Part shown: in pieces, positions 35,549-44,788 of the stretch
How the letters are laid out: the number at the start of each line of letters is the position of its first letter
Position numbering within the stretch: the stretch's first letter is position 1
Assembly: GCF_036108815.1 (NCBI RefSeq)
Contig: NZ_CP107985.1
Coordinates: 2,790,001-2,854,000, forward strand
Direction: 5' to 3'
DNA: 64,000 nucleotides
DNA from: Streptomyces sp. NBC_00353
Lineage (GTDB): Bacteria; Actinomycetota; Actinomycetes; Streptomycetales; Streptomycetaceae
Made by a program: the position numbers and the translations under genes
Notes under the pieces: generated by a model
The model's database searches: none
What the model was told of the DNA's origin: nothing
The model's input: only the letters and a program-made list of their open reading frames with translations

Positions 35549-38404
35549 TTAATCAAGGCGGGAAGGCGACGCGTCCCGAGCTTGCCGCTTGAGATCGGCC
35601 GGTACCGGCAGCGGCTCGGAAAGCGCCGTCAAGCCCGCCACGCCCAGAGCGGTCTCGTCGAGATCACTGGAGCCATCCAGCTGTCGCCAATGGAAAAGGA
35701 GGCTGTCCTCGGCCACCGTGCAGCGCATCGACGGGACGATCTCATCAAGCAAGGGGAGGAGACGGGCGCAGGTCTTCGGGACGTTCACGCCGTCGATGCC
35801 CACGAGTACGTACAGGCGGTCTGTGTCGATCGTCAGTTCCACCGACATGGGACGGTTCACCGCCCTAGCCGCCTCCGCCGCCCAGCCCAGGGCTTCCCTC
35901 AGCGCGCCGGCCTCCACAGCGGTCAGCGCCAGGACGCCGCGCTGGCCCGTGCCGTCGGACAGCCGGACGAGTGCCGTTTCCGCCGTCTGAGCCCACCATG
36001 CGGCCAGGAGGCCCCGCAGGTCCGCGGGGTGCTCCGCCGTCGCGGCGCGGAGTGCCGCCGCGGCCGCGAGACGCGTGGACACATCCGCTGCACCGGCAGC
36101 GACGCTCCGCAGTGCGGTGCGCAGGGAGGAGTCGTCGCTGTAACGGACCTGGGTCAGGCACTGGGTGTAGAAGCGGGTCAGGTCGTCGAGGGTGTCCTGG
36201 GGAAGGTCTCCCACCAGTGTCTGTGTTCGGTGCGCCCAGGCGCGGAAGCCCTCCGGGTCTGTGGACGCCAGGAGGTCCAGGCCCAGGACACCGTCGCGTG
36301 CGCAGTTCAGGCGCTCCTTCGCCGGCAAGTGGGGTGCCTGGTAGAGCTGTTGGCGCAGAACGCCGCGCAGGACACGGGTCTCCTCCGCGGACCACGTACC
36401 GGTGCTACCGGAAGCGTGGGCGTGCAGTAGGGCGAGGAACTCTTGTGCGGCGCGCTGCTTGGCCGTGGTCTTGCCTCCCATGACTGGGGTGCCCGCCCAG
36501 CGGATGTTCTCCTCGCCGCAGGTGAGGACGAGCTCGCAGTACCGCTCCTCGGCGTGGTCCTCACCGCGGACGTAGAACTCCGGCTCGTGCAGGCGGAAAC
36601 CGAAGCGGCTGCACACGTTCTGCAGCTGCGTCATCGGGTCGAGGCCCTGGTCCAAAGTGGTGAGCCACGTGTGCAACACGTACGGGCGCCGGGTGAGGAG
36701 CCGCGCGCCGAGCTGCCGCCAGGCGACGGCCAGCACGGCCTGGGCGGCGCCCTCTCCGGGATCGGAGCGCCGGTTGCGGCGTTCACCGGTGCCGATGAGC
36801 ATGGCTGGCGTCAGGCGGAGTTCCTCACCGAGACGGCCGCACTCCGCGTTGCCGACCGAACCGATCCGTGCTTCCTCGGCAGCGGGCCGCAGTCCCCGGG
36901 ACGCCGCCTCGCGCGCCCTCTCGTAGGCCATGAGGGCCCGGGCCACGTGCGAACCCGCGTGCGCCAGCAGGGAGTTGCTCCGCTGGTGGGCCCTCTCGAC
37001 TAGGCCAGGGTTCTCATAGGCCCAGGATTTGTGGGTGAGGGCCTGGGCCAGCCATGGCTCGGACGTTCTCGCCAGGCCGAATCCCTGCCGAAGGTCGCAT
37101 ATCGCCTTCCCGTGGCCCGGCTCGTCGACCTCGTAGCACGAGGGGCCGACGGGGGCGGGGGCACGCCGGGGCGCCGGTACGGCGGAGGCAGCCGCAGGAT
37201 CGTAACGGATCAAAAAGGCGTGGGCCGCGGCCTGGCGCGCGGCCTTCTTCGAACCGCCGGTCGCACTCGCCGTACGCCCGTCGTCCACGTGGAGCGTGGC
37301 GGTGAACGTCCTGTCGTGGTCCGGGCCCTCAGTGTCGTACGACCACCGCATGCCGCGGACGTACGGCCGCTCCTGGACAAGCGTGATCCAATCGCGCTGC
37401 GGGACGCCGGCCCCCGCACCCCGTCCCGCGTCCATGGTCTTCGCCGCGACCAGCCTGCGCGCCGGCTCATCCGCGCCGATCAGGACGAGAGCCCCTACGA
37501 CCTGCAGAGCCAACGTCTCGGCAACGCTCACCGTCTCACTCTGCGCTTGCCCGCGCCCCAGGTGAGCGAAGCCAGCAGCCGCCGCCCAGGCTCCGAGCTG
37601 CCGCACTGCTTCCTTGCGATGGTGGGCCAGGCGAGCCGACTGCGTGCCCTCGTCCTTGTCCTGGACTTTCGGATCCCCCGCGAGGGCGTCCAGGACCAGG
37701 AGGTCCAGCCACGCCCCGCCCAGCGAACCAAGCATGTTCAGGGTGTGCAGCGTGAGCAGGCCCGCAGGGCCATGCACGTCCTCATAGACGTAACTCGCGT
37801 GCAGGGTCGCGATCCGCAGCCACCGCGCGTGCGCGGGATCGTCAGCCACGCTCAGACCGGCCGCCGCGAGATCCCCTTCCAGCACGGCGCCCAAGTCGAT
37901 AACGTCGAACGGCGCCCCGGGGTCCGTCAACAGCGGACGTACAACGTCCATCGGCTCCAGCCCCACCCGCTCGACGACGGACGTCGTCGAAGTCACGGAC
38001 CCGGCCCGCCGCTGCGGCTTCCCTGTGATCGGCTGCTGCCGAGGAGACCGGCGGGCCTGCACAGCGATGGCACTGCGCTGCACCGGCAGCGACGCCCCCA
38101 GTTCCCTGGCCAGTTCCTGCTGCAGCCACCACGGCAGATCCCGCCACGCATCCGTGTGGTCCGGGAAGAAGCGCACCGCGCGGAACGAGGCAGCCGCCCG
38201 CGCCGAGTCGTTCGCCAAGGAGTAGCGCCGGCCGACAGCTCGCAGTGCATCGCGCAAGTCGGCGTGAAGCACCTTGCGCCCCGTGCCCAGGCTGTAGGTG
38301 CGGATCCGGCGGGCTGTCTCGATCGCCGTCGCCATCCTGTGCAGCGGCGTCGGCACGGAACTCGGCGCGTCACGCAGCGCGACAATTCCAACCCAGTGGT
38401 TCAT
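35549..38404 (-). CDS. RNase III-like protein with two dsRNA-binding-like domains, catalytic signature absent
   Basis: This 951-residue protein starts at ATG 38404. Residues 335-400 resemble a dsRNA-binding motif (WITLVQERPYVRGMRWSY...GGSKKAARQAAAHAFL). Residues 430-580 resemble an RNase III domain (EPWLAQALTHKSWAYENPG), but the family signature ExLEFLGDAVL is replaced by RSNSLLAHAGSHVARAL. Residues 590-658 are a second dsRBD-like domain (LQNVCSRFGFRLHEPEFY...TTAKQRAAQEFLALL). The first 330 and last 290 residues have no recognised fold. It may bind structured RNA without cutting it. It is divergent from the propeller-kinase across 560 bases. Confidence 0.7.
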   Translation of the reverse strand: MNHWVGIVALRDAPSSVPTPLHRMATAIETARRIRTYSLGTGRKVLHADLRDALRAVGRRYSLANDSARAAASFRAVRFFPDHTDAWRDLPWWLQQELARELGASLPVQRSAIAVQARRSPRQQPITGKPQRRAGSVTSTTSVVERVGLEPMDVVRPLLTDPGAPFDVIDLGAVLEGDLAAAGLSVADDPAHARWLRIATLHASYVYEDVHGPAGLLTLHTLNMLGSLGGAWLDLLVLDALAGDPKVQDKDEGTQSARLAHHRKEAVRQLGAWAAAAGFAHLGRGQAQSETVSVAETLALQVVGALVLIGADEPARRLVAAKTMDAGRGAGAGVPQRDWITLVQERPYVRGMRWSYDTEGPDHDRTFTATLHVDDGRTASATGGSKKAARQAAAHAFLIRYDPAAASAVPAPRRAPAPVGPSCYEVDEPGHGKAICDLRQGFGLARTSEPWLAQALTHKSWAYENPGLVERAHQRSNSLLAHAGSHVARALMAYERAREAASRGLRPAAEEARIGSVGNAECGRLGEELRLTPAMLIGTGERRNRRSDPGEGAAQAVLAVAWRQLGARLLTRRPYVLHTWLTTLDQGLDPMTQLQNVCSRFGFRLHEPEFYVRGEDHAEERYCELVLTCGEENIRWAGTPVMGGKTTAKQRAAQEFLALLHAHASGSTGTWSAEETRVLRGVLRQQLYQAPHLPAKERLNCARDGVLGLDLLASTDPEGFRAWAHRTQTLVGDLPQDTLDDLTRFYTQCLTQVRYSDDSSLRTALRSVAAGAADVSTRLAAAAALRAATAEHPADLRGLLAAWWAQTAETALVRLSDGTGQRGVLALTAVEAGALREALGWAAEAARAVNRPMSVELTIDTDRLYVLVGIDGVNVPKTCARLLPLLDEIVPSMRCTVAEDSLLFHWRQLDGSSDLDETALGVAGLTALSEPLPVPADLKRQARDASPSRLD

Positions 38405-38536
38405 CTGCGGTCCCCGTGCGTCATGCGAAGCCCTGTGTCGTCGGCACGCGGCCGGCTGCTCCAAGCCGCGCCCCGTCCAGTGGATCACGGCAGGGCAAGC
38501 CGCGACAGGCGTTTGCACAGTCGAGACCGACTTCGA

Positions 38537-38735
38537 CTCCAGGGCAGCTTCACCGCGCTGTCCTTCCTCGGTTACCCGGTGGGCTCGGCGCTCGCGCTGA
38601 CCGTGGTGGACCGCATCCCGCAGCGCACCCTGATCGCCCTATCGGCGAGCGCCATGGTGGTGGCCAGGCTCGGCTTCGCGTACTCGGACTCGGCGCCGCA
38701 GATCGTCGTCTGCGGGTTCGCGTACACGCTCCATC
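38537..38735 (+). pseudogene. MFS transporter fragment
   Basis: Sixty-five codons read GSFTALSFLGYPVGSALAL, VVDRIPQRTLIALSASAMVV and PQIVVCGFAYTL, a typical pair of major facilitator helices with the intervening basic loop. No start or end of the gene is present. It lies in the space between the dsRBD-like protein and the kinase. It is a leftover of a deleted transporter gene and is expected to be inactive. Confidence 0.65.
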
Positions 38736-38965
38736 GCCCGGGAGGTGCGTGCCAATGGTTCACGCAGGGCGGACGGTGCCTGTGGTCAACACCCGCGGAC
38801 GGCCCTATGCCCGGCCGGGAAGCACGAGGCGGCGAGCGACGCACGCGCGAGATCCCAGGTGGGTGTGGACGGATCTCTGCGATCGCCGCGCGTCGTGTCC
38901 GGGCGTGGGCGACAATCGCTCCTCCGGGCGTGGTGCCCGGCAGGCACGATGCACGGGGCGGGTCG

Positions 38966-41743
38966 ATGGAGGACGTACGGGAGCTACTGGCCGAGTACGG
39001 TCAGTGTCACAGTGACGAGGTGTCGGCGAGGGACAGACACCGGCTCCTGGTCAACGTGGTCGCGGCCCTGATCCGGCACACCGAGGCCGAGGCGACGGTG
39101 GACTACCACTCGCCCGATGATCCGGCCGTGTTCTTCGAACTCGCCGGACGCGACTACGCGATCACCGTGACGGCTGCGTCAGGCACCGATGCGGCAGAGT
39201 CGGCCAGGGCCGCGGTGCGGGCCCTCGATCAGCGGGACCTGGGTCCTGGCGTGCGGTGGGTCCTGGTGTGTGCGAGGACTCCGGGCAGTGCGGTGGACGA
39301 TGGCCTGCGCGCAGTCCTGGGCGCGCGGGGTGTACTGCTCGACCGCGACCATCTGGAGGCCGCCGTGTGCGCCCTCGCCCCGCTCGCGGCGCTGATCCGG
39401 TCGGCGTTCCGCACGCCGCGGCCTCCGTACACCCCGCTGCACGAACTCCTGCTGCAGGAGCCGGAGGAGCCTGCCCCCTCCCTGTCCTTGCCGACGCGGC
39501 CATCCGGACCGGTCACCGTGCCGACCTGGACGGAGCCGGGCATCGTGGTCTCCGTAGTCCTAGCCGGAGAGGACTGGCCGCTGCCGCCGAGCGGGCTTGC
39601 CTGGGAGTCGGCCGAGCGGGCGCTGATCACCACCGAGGCCGGGCTGGCCGAGGTCGATCTGCAGCGTGGCGGGGGGCGGTGGCGGCTACCGCTGCCCGGC
39701 GTGCATGGCGCCGCTGTCGTGCTGCCAGACGGAGCCGTGTGCGTACCGTGCGGGCCTGCGGTGGTGATGTGGCGCGACGGCGAACTGCGGGCGGTGGGCG
39801 GGGGGTTCGAGGCGAACGCAAGCCCACTTCTCGGCCCCGACGCGAGCGTGTGGGTTCTTTCCGGATCCGGGGCGACGTTCGGCGCTGGCACCGGCTCGAC
39901 CCTTGCGCTCACGCGTCTGAGCGATGAGGTCGGCGATCAGCAGCGGTTCTCCATCGCCTTCGACGCGGCAGTGCGGTCGGCCGACTGGCTTGACGGACGG
40001 CGCTTCTTCCTTGCCGCCGGCGGCCACAGCACCGTCGTCGACCTCGCCGTCGGCACGAGCGTCGGCGGGCGGGAGGACTGGACGCTGACGCCGGTGTCCT
40101 ACCCGGGCCATATGGCCTGCACGGGGACTGACACGGTCCTGGTTGCCGGGCGGGCCGGATCCGGTATCGGCGTGGAACTGCACACCGTCGACGCGGCGGC
40201 CCGCAAGAGCGACCCGGTGGCCGCGGTGCAGCTCGGCGAAGTGTTCGGACTCGCCCAGGCGCCAGAGGGCGGGCTCGCCTACCTGCTGGGTTCGCTGCCG
40301 ACGAACGATGTCGGCGTCGTCCACCCCGTGCTGGTGAAGATCACCGGCCACGCCCCTGCCGTCTCCCCCGCGGTCGAGGAGGAACCGGCGCCGACTCCCG
40401 CTGCTGATCCGTACGCCGCGGTGCGTCAGCAGGCTTGCGGCAATCGCGGCGACTACGCCCTGGAGAAGTTCCCGATGCCGGGCGGCGAGGGCGGTATGGG
40501 GATCGTCCACGAGGCCGTGCACAAGCCGACGGGCACCGTCGTCGCCTTCAAGAAGCCAAGGTCGCTGCGCGAGCAGCTGACCGCACGGATGCTGCGCGAG
40601 ATCGAGGTCGCCCAGGCCCTCGGCGGCAACCGCCACGTCATGCCGGTCCTCGACTCAAGCCCGCGGGCCGAGTGGTTCGTCATGCCGCTGGCCCAGGACA
40701 CCGCCGAACGCCTCCAGCCCCAGCTGCAGCACGACAGCCAGGAACTGCGAGCCCTAGTGAACGCAGTCGCGGCCGCCCTGGCTGATGCCCACCGCCTGGA
40801 CTACCTGCACCGGGACATCAAGCCCGCCAACATCCTGCGCCTCGAAGGCCGTTGGGTACTCGGAGACTGGGGCATCGTGCGCCGCCCCCGCGGCCATACG
40901 ACCAACCCCAAGCGCACCGGCACCAAGATCGGCACCGCTGAGTTCGGTGCCCCCGAACTGTCCGTCGACCCCCACAACGCGACACCCTCCAGCGACATCT
41001 TCAGCCTGGGAAAGGTCATCGGTTGGCTGCTGACGGGCACCGAGCCCGAGGCGAACGTGCCCCTCCTGCCGGCTCCGGGCCCCTGGCGCAGCGTCGTGAG
41101 GCAGTGCACGTACCGGGATCCGCTCCAGCGTCCGCAGACCATCGCCGAGTTCCTCGACCTGGTCGAGCGGGAGACCTCGCCTCACATCGACTTGCCGATC
41201 GCACGGGCCCAGCAACTCGTGCCAGCCGCCCAAGAGGGGGACACCAACGCCGCCGGCCAGCTGCTCGCGCTGGCTGCCGACCACAGCGACGACTACGAGC
41301 TCTACCTGGACGTCCTGCCGAACCTGGAGGTGGAGGGCGCCGCTCCGCTCCTCCTCGCCAACCCCGAGCAGGCCCTCACACTCGTGCATGCAATGACCGG
41401 GCACGTCCAGGGCGACGGCAACAGCCAGCCTCACTGGAATGAGTCCAAGAGGGCCATCGCGTGGCTTCGCGGCGTCGCCGTCTGCGCTGCCCGGGAAGAG
41501 CAATGGGAACTGCTGGAGGAAGCGGCCCGCGGTATGTGCACCTGGGACGCGGCGTCCAACGAGTGGGACCAGCATGACGCCATCCGGGACTGGCTGCGCC
41601 GACTGCGTGGGCAGGCTGCTCAGATCCTCGCCGCCGTGTTGCGCGATCACCCCGACAGTGCGGGGCACTTCGCCGATCTGATGCGGGAGCGTACCGTGGA
41701 CATGGCCATCCGTAGCGCCATCAACTCCGCGACCAGTGGCTGA
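38966..41743 (+). CDS. Ser/Thr protein kinase with predicted beta-propeller and shared C-terminal module
   Basis: A 925-residue protein from ATG 38966. Residues 1-160 are an unrecognised alpha/beta domain. Residues 190-460 are repeated short beta strands (ALITTEAGLAEVDL, FLAAGGHSTVVDL, TVLVAGRAGSGI), probably a beta-propeller. The kinase spans about 495-760: Gly-rich loop GGEGGMGIV, Lys in VVAFKK (529), HRDIKPAN (615), DWG in place of DFG (634) and GAPEL. The last 160 residues (DDYELYLDVLP, MCTWDAASNEWDQ, LRDHPDSAGHFADL) match the end of the kinase at 41950-44325. There is no membrane segment, so it is a cytoplasmic kinase. Targets are unknown. Confidence 0.8.
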   Translation: MEDVRELLAEYGQCHSDEVSARDRHRLLVNVVAALIRHTEAEATVDYHSPDDPAVFFELAGRDYAITVTAASGTDAAESARAAVRALDQRDLGPGVRWVLVCARTPGSAVDDGLRAVLGARGVLLDRDHLEAAVCALAPLAALIRSAFRTPRPPYTPLHELLLQEPEEPAPSLSLPTRPSGPVTVPTWTEPGIVVSVVLAGEDWPLPPSGLAWESAERALITTEAGLAEVDLQRGGGRWRLPLPGVHGAAVVLPDGAVCVPCGPAVVMWRDGELRAVGGGFEANASPLLGPDASVWVLSGSGATFGAGTGSTLALTRLSDEVGDQQRFSIAFDAAVRSADWLDGRRFFLAAGGHSTVVDLAVGTSVGGREDWTLTPVSYPGHMACTGTDTVLVAGRAGSGIGVELHTVDAAARKSDPVAAVQLGEVFGLAQAPEGGLAYLLGSLPTNDVGVVHPVLVKITGHAPAVSPAVEEEPAPTPAADPYAAVRQQACGNRGDYALEKFPMPGGEGGMGIVHEAVHKPTGTVVAFKKPRSLREQLTARMLREIEVAQALGGNRHVMPVLDSSPRAEWFVMPLAQDTAERLQPQLQHDSQELRALVNAVAAALADAHRLDYLHRDIKPANILRLEGRWVLGDWGIVRRPRGHTTNPKRTGTKIGTAEFGAPELSVDPHNATPSSDIFSLGKVIGWLLTGTEPEANVPLLPAPGPWRSVVRQCTYRDPLQRPQTIAEFLDLVERETSPHIDLPIARAQQLVPAAQEGDTNAAGQLLALAADHSDDYELYLDVLPNLEVEGAAPLLLANPEQALTLVHAMTGHVQGDGNSQPHWNESKRAIAWLRGVAVCAAREEQWELLEEAARGMCTWDAASNEWDQHDAIRDWLRRLRGQAAQILAAVLRDHPDSAGHFADLMRERTVDMAIRSAINSATSG

Positions 41744-41910
41744 CCACACCCCGCTTAGCGAACAGTTTCGCGTCTGTTCTGCAGGACACGGAGCGCCCGA
41801 ACATCAAGAACACCCACATACGCCCGCCATATCCGCGATACCGAGTAGGACTGGGCAACGAAGCACAGCAGTTGCCGCTACTCCTCGAAGACGGCCGGGT
41901 CCGCGGGGGC

Positions 41911-41942
41911 TGCGGTGGCGGTGACCTCCAGCAGCCACCGCA
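41911..41942. terminator. Hairpin between the convergent kinase genes
   Basis: Perfect nine-base stem TGCGGTGGC / GCCACCGCA with a 14-base loop, in the 206-base gap between the two kinase stops. No T-run on either side. Confidence 0.5.
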
Positions 41943-41949
41943 CAGAGAG

Positions 41950-44325
41950 CTACGGTGTCCCCACGGCCTCACGAATCGCCTGTCGGATCCACAGGTCCAC
42001 CGTCCCGTCTCGCGCCAAGTCGGAGAAGTGTCGCGCAGAGCGCGGGTAATCACGCAGAACCGCCGCTACAAGCTGGGCGGACTTCCCTGATAGGGAACGC
42101 AGCCAGGGCGCGATTTGGCCTTGTGCGTTCCATTGGTCCCATGCGGCGTCCCAGGTACACATCGTGCGGACAGCTTCGTCGAGAAGGTCCCAGTCGTCCT
42201 TGGCAGCAGAGAATTCCGCAAGGGTGTGAAGCCATATCACAGCGCGGGCTGCCTCACCGAACTGAACACGGCGTGCACCTTGGCTATAAGCGTGCTCAGC
42301 CATCGCTTTGAGGAGACGATCGCTCCCTTGGGGATTACGAGAGAGCCACGGCCCTGCTTGTTCGGCCGGAAGCCCCGTCAGCGTATGAAGATACAACTCA
42401 TAGTCTTCAGGATGATCCGCGATCAACTCGAGCAAGGAAGTCACAGCCGCCGGATCGTCCGCACGCACCTCTTCCCACAGCCGCTTCGCTCGGTCGGTCG
42501 GCAGTTCCGCTGGTTCGGTAAGTTCGCGGTTTATAAGTTCGCGGAGTTCCTCGACGGTCTGCGGCCTCCGCTTCGGATCGGCATGCGTAGCGACCCGAGT
42601 GATGTTCCTCCACGGTCCTGGGTCAGGCAGGAGCTGCACGTTCGTCTGCGGATATTTGCCTGTCAATGCCCACGCAATAACACGCCCAATCCCGTAGATA
42701 TCTGCGGAGGGTGTGGCCTCGTGCGCCGCGACGAAGAGTTCCGGTGCCGCGAAGCCCTCCGTGCCAATCTCGAAGCGAGTGCGTCCAGCCTTCGTGGTCT
42801 GGCCTCTCGGCCGCCTGACGATCCCCCAGTCGGCGAGAGTCCATTGACCGTCCAGCAGCAGGATATTGGAGGGCTTGACGTCGCGGTGAAGCCAGTCGTG
42901 AGTGTGAGCGATTTCCAGCACGTCCATTAGCGCCTCGACCAGACCGCGTAGCGATGCAGGATCCCTGAGGTCGTCGTGCCGACCCTCCGCGGTCGCCTGT
43001 GCCATCGGCATGACGAGCCACCCGTCTTGTGGGCTGGAGTCGAGGATGGGCATGTAGTGGGCCTGCTGGCCCAGGAGTTGGGATACCTCGATCTCTCGCC
43101 GCATCCGTGCGACGGCTGTTTCACGCTTCGAACTGCGGCGCTTGAAAGCGACTTCGGTGTCGGTCTCCTTGTGCACTGCCCGGAAAACCTGTGCTTGCCC
43201 GCCCTCCTCCATGGGGAGTCGGTCGAGGCGGTAGTCCTTACGGTCACCGCGGGCTTTAGCTCGTACCAGGTCGTAGCGACCCAGAGCAGTTCTCTTGGCA
43301 GACGTAGGCTCGGGCATTGGGGGCAGCGGGAACAGTTCGATATCGGGCGCGCTCTCCTCCGCGCGTTCCAGCGCTTTAGCGACTGCCCTCCCCAGGGCAC
43401 GTGCCACAGCGGGCGCGGTGGAGTGCAGGATCTGCCGGTAGACGGTCCGTGAGCTGCCTTCGAAAGGATAGCCTTCAGGAAATCCCCGCAGCAGCGCAGC
43501 CTGCTCTACGGTGAGGTAGGGTCCGTCGGGACCGAGCAACGATGCCTGGGGGTTCTTGAGGTCGTCGGCTAAGCGGAGGATGTTGATCCCGCAAGCGCGC
43601 CAGGCTTTGACCTCATCCGGATAAGGGACATCTTCTGCCTCATCTGCGTCCAGCACGTCGACCAGCCGCGGAACAGAAGAGGTCTCGGCGCGCTCCCTCC
43701 ACCTTTGACAGGCCCCTTCCCCTCTGGCACCTACGTGCCCGCGGAATCTCAATCGCATGCTCGTGTCGAGAACGCTGGAAAGGGTCGATGGCGTCAGCGC
43801 CTTAGGAGTAGGCAACGGAGGCTCAAAGGAAGCCTGCTCGTCGCGCAAGGCAACGAGAAAAGCCGCACACCATGGACTGGGAGCGCCGTAGTCCCGGGCG
43901 TCGTACACGGTCCAGTGCGTGGTGGGGTATCCCAAGCCGTCCAGGCTACCGAGCACCATGTCTCGATAGCCCTTGTGTCGGTCGTCGAAGACACTTGCGT
44001 CCGTTTCCAGGACGAACGCACGAGGCCGTTGCACGTCGACGTGCTCCAGCAACACGGGAACGTGGTCGCCTGCGTCGAGCGGCTCCTGCGTGTTACGTCC
44101 GTAGAGGAGATCCAGTGCCCCGGGGGCGAACAGGTTCGTCGGACACGTACTGAGGCCCTCGTGCCGGACGGCGGGCAGCCCTGCCCGGCGCAGGGTTGCC
44201 GCTGCGTACCGATCCGGCTCCACTGCGAGTTGAGCATCGAAGCCGGCCTGCGTCAGTCCGGCGACGGCCCCTCCGGCTCCCACGTTGAGATAGAGCGCGC
44301 GCAGGCGTGACGCACTGCTCAACAT
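41950..44325 (-). CDS. Degenerate C5-cytosine methyltransferase fused to Ser/Thr kinase
   Basis: A 791-residue protein from ATG 44325 after GGGGGAGG. Residues 8-320 have the order of a Dcm-type methyltransferase. Motif I is VGAGGAVAGL (15-24), then AVEPD (34-38). The PCQ loop position has GRNTQE (76-81), so the catalytic Cys is absent. ENV is ETD (107), QRR is SPW (150-152), and the C-terminal TVEQAALLRGFP...YRQILHSTAP replaces QGFP...RQIGNAVP. Residues 360-630 are a kinase with Lys in VAFKRR (395), HRDVKPSN (480), DWG (499) and AAPEL. Residues 640-791 match the end of the neighbouring kinase. The methyltransferase part may now bind DNA or SAM as a sensor. Confidence 0.82.
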   Translation of the reverse strand: MLSSASRLRALYLNVGAGGAVAGLTQAGFDAQLAVEPDRYAAATLRRAGLPAVRHEGLSTCPTNLFAPGALDLLYGRNTQEPLDAGDHVPVLLEHVDVQRPRAFVLETDASVFDDRHKGYRDMVLGSLDGLGYPTTHWTVYDARDYGAPSPWCAAFLVALRDEQASFEPPLPTPKALTPSTLSSVLDTSMRLRFRGHVGARGEGACQRWRERAETSSVPRLVDVLDADEAEDVPYPDEVKAWRACGINILRLADDLKNPQASLLGPDGPYLTVEQAALLRGFPEGYPFEGSSRTVYRQILHSTAPAVARALGRAVAKALERAEESAPDIELFPLPPMPEPTSAKRTALGRYDLVRAKARGDRKDYRLDRLPMEEGGQAQVFRAVHKETDTEVAFKRRSSKRETAVARMRREIEVSQLLGQQAHYMPILDSSPQDGWLVMPMAQATAEGRHDDLRDPASLRGLVEALMDVLEIAHTHDWLHRDVKPSNILLLDGQWTLADWGIVRRPRGQTTKAGRTRFEIGTEGFAAPELFVAAHEATPSADIYGIGRVIAWALTGKYPQTNVQLLPDPGPWRNITRVATHADPKRRPQTVEELRELINRELTEPAELPTDRAKRLWEEVRADDPAAVTSLLELIADHPEDYELYLHTLTGLPAEQAGPWLSRNPQGSDRLLKAMAEHAYSQGARRVQFGEAARAVIWLHTLAEFSAAKDDWDLLDEAVRTMCTWDAAWDQWNAQGQIAPWLRSLSGKSAQLVAAVLRDYPRSARHFSDLARDGTVDLWIRQAIREAVGTP

Positions 44326-44788
44326 GCCTCCCCCTGCGGCTAATTCGTGGCCTGGACAGGAGTCTATGTGTGCCGAGAATTCGTCCTACCCTCGGGTGTC
44401 TTTCCCGCTCAATGCGGCTGTTGCCCCTCTTGACCGTTCTTCGGCCTCACGTCGTAACCAGGCTGGCGCCATACACCGCCGATGCGGACGGCTAAACCTC
44501 GGCCTCGGAAGCACCCCTCCAGCATCGACCCTCGCCGTTGGGGAAACGGCCGACTCTCCGCACCATCGATGGCCCCTGTACGCCGAGCAGAAGAACCAGC
44601 CCATCCACGAGCGCCTTCGCACCCTGCTCAGAGAGCAGGTCATCGCGGTTCTACGGCCACACCCGGGGCCACGGTCGCAAGGAATGGGTAGCAGGCCGCA
44701 GTACGCGACCGGATCCTCGGCCGGGCTGGCTCGCGGGGGTCCCGCAGGGCGTTTTCTGTCACTTCCCTGTCACGAGTCCCAGACGCCC
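44326..44788. other. Gap without a recognised gene
   Basis: Upstream region of the methyltransferase-kinase gene and the downstream side of the IS110 element. One stretch reads PIHERLRTLLREQVIAVLRP, protein-like but without family. A short hairpin CCTGCTC / GAGCAGG lies at 44623-44639. Nothing more is supported. Confidence 0.4.

Noticed and set aside
37031..38965. Long plus-strand open frame preceding the propeller kinase
   Set aside because: Most of it is the shadow of the dsRBD-like gene on the other strand; only the MFS fragment and the kinase from 38966 are credible.
43705..44310. Plus-strand open frame opposite the methyltransferase domain
   Set aside because: No protein motifs; the minus strand carries clear methyltransferase motifs.
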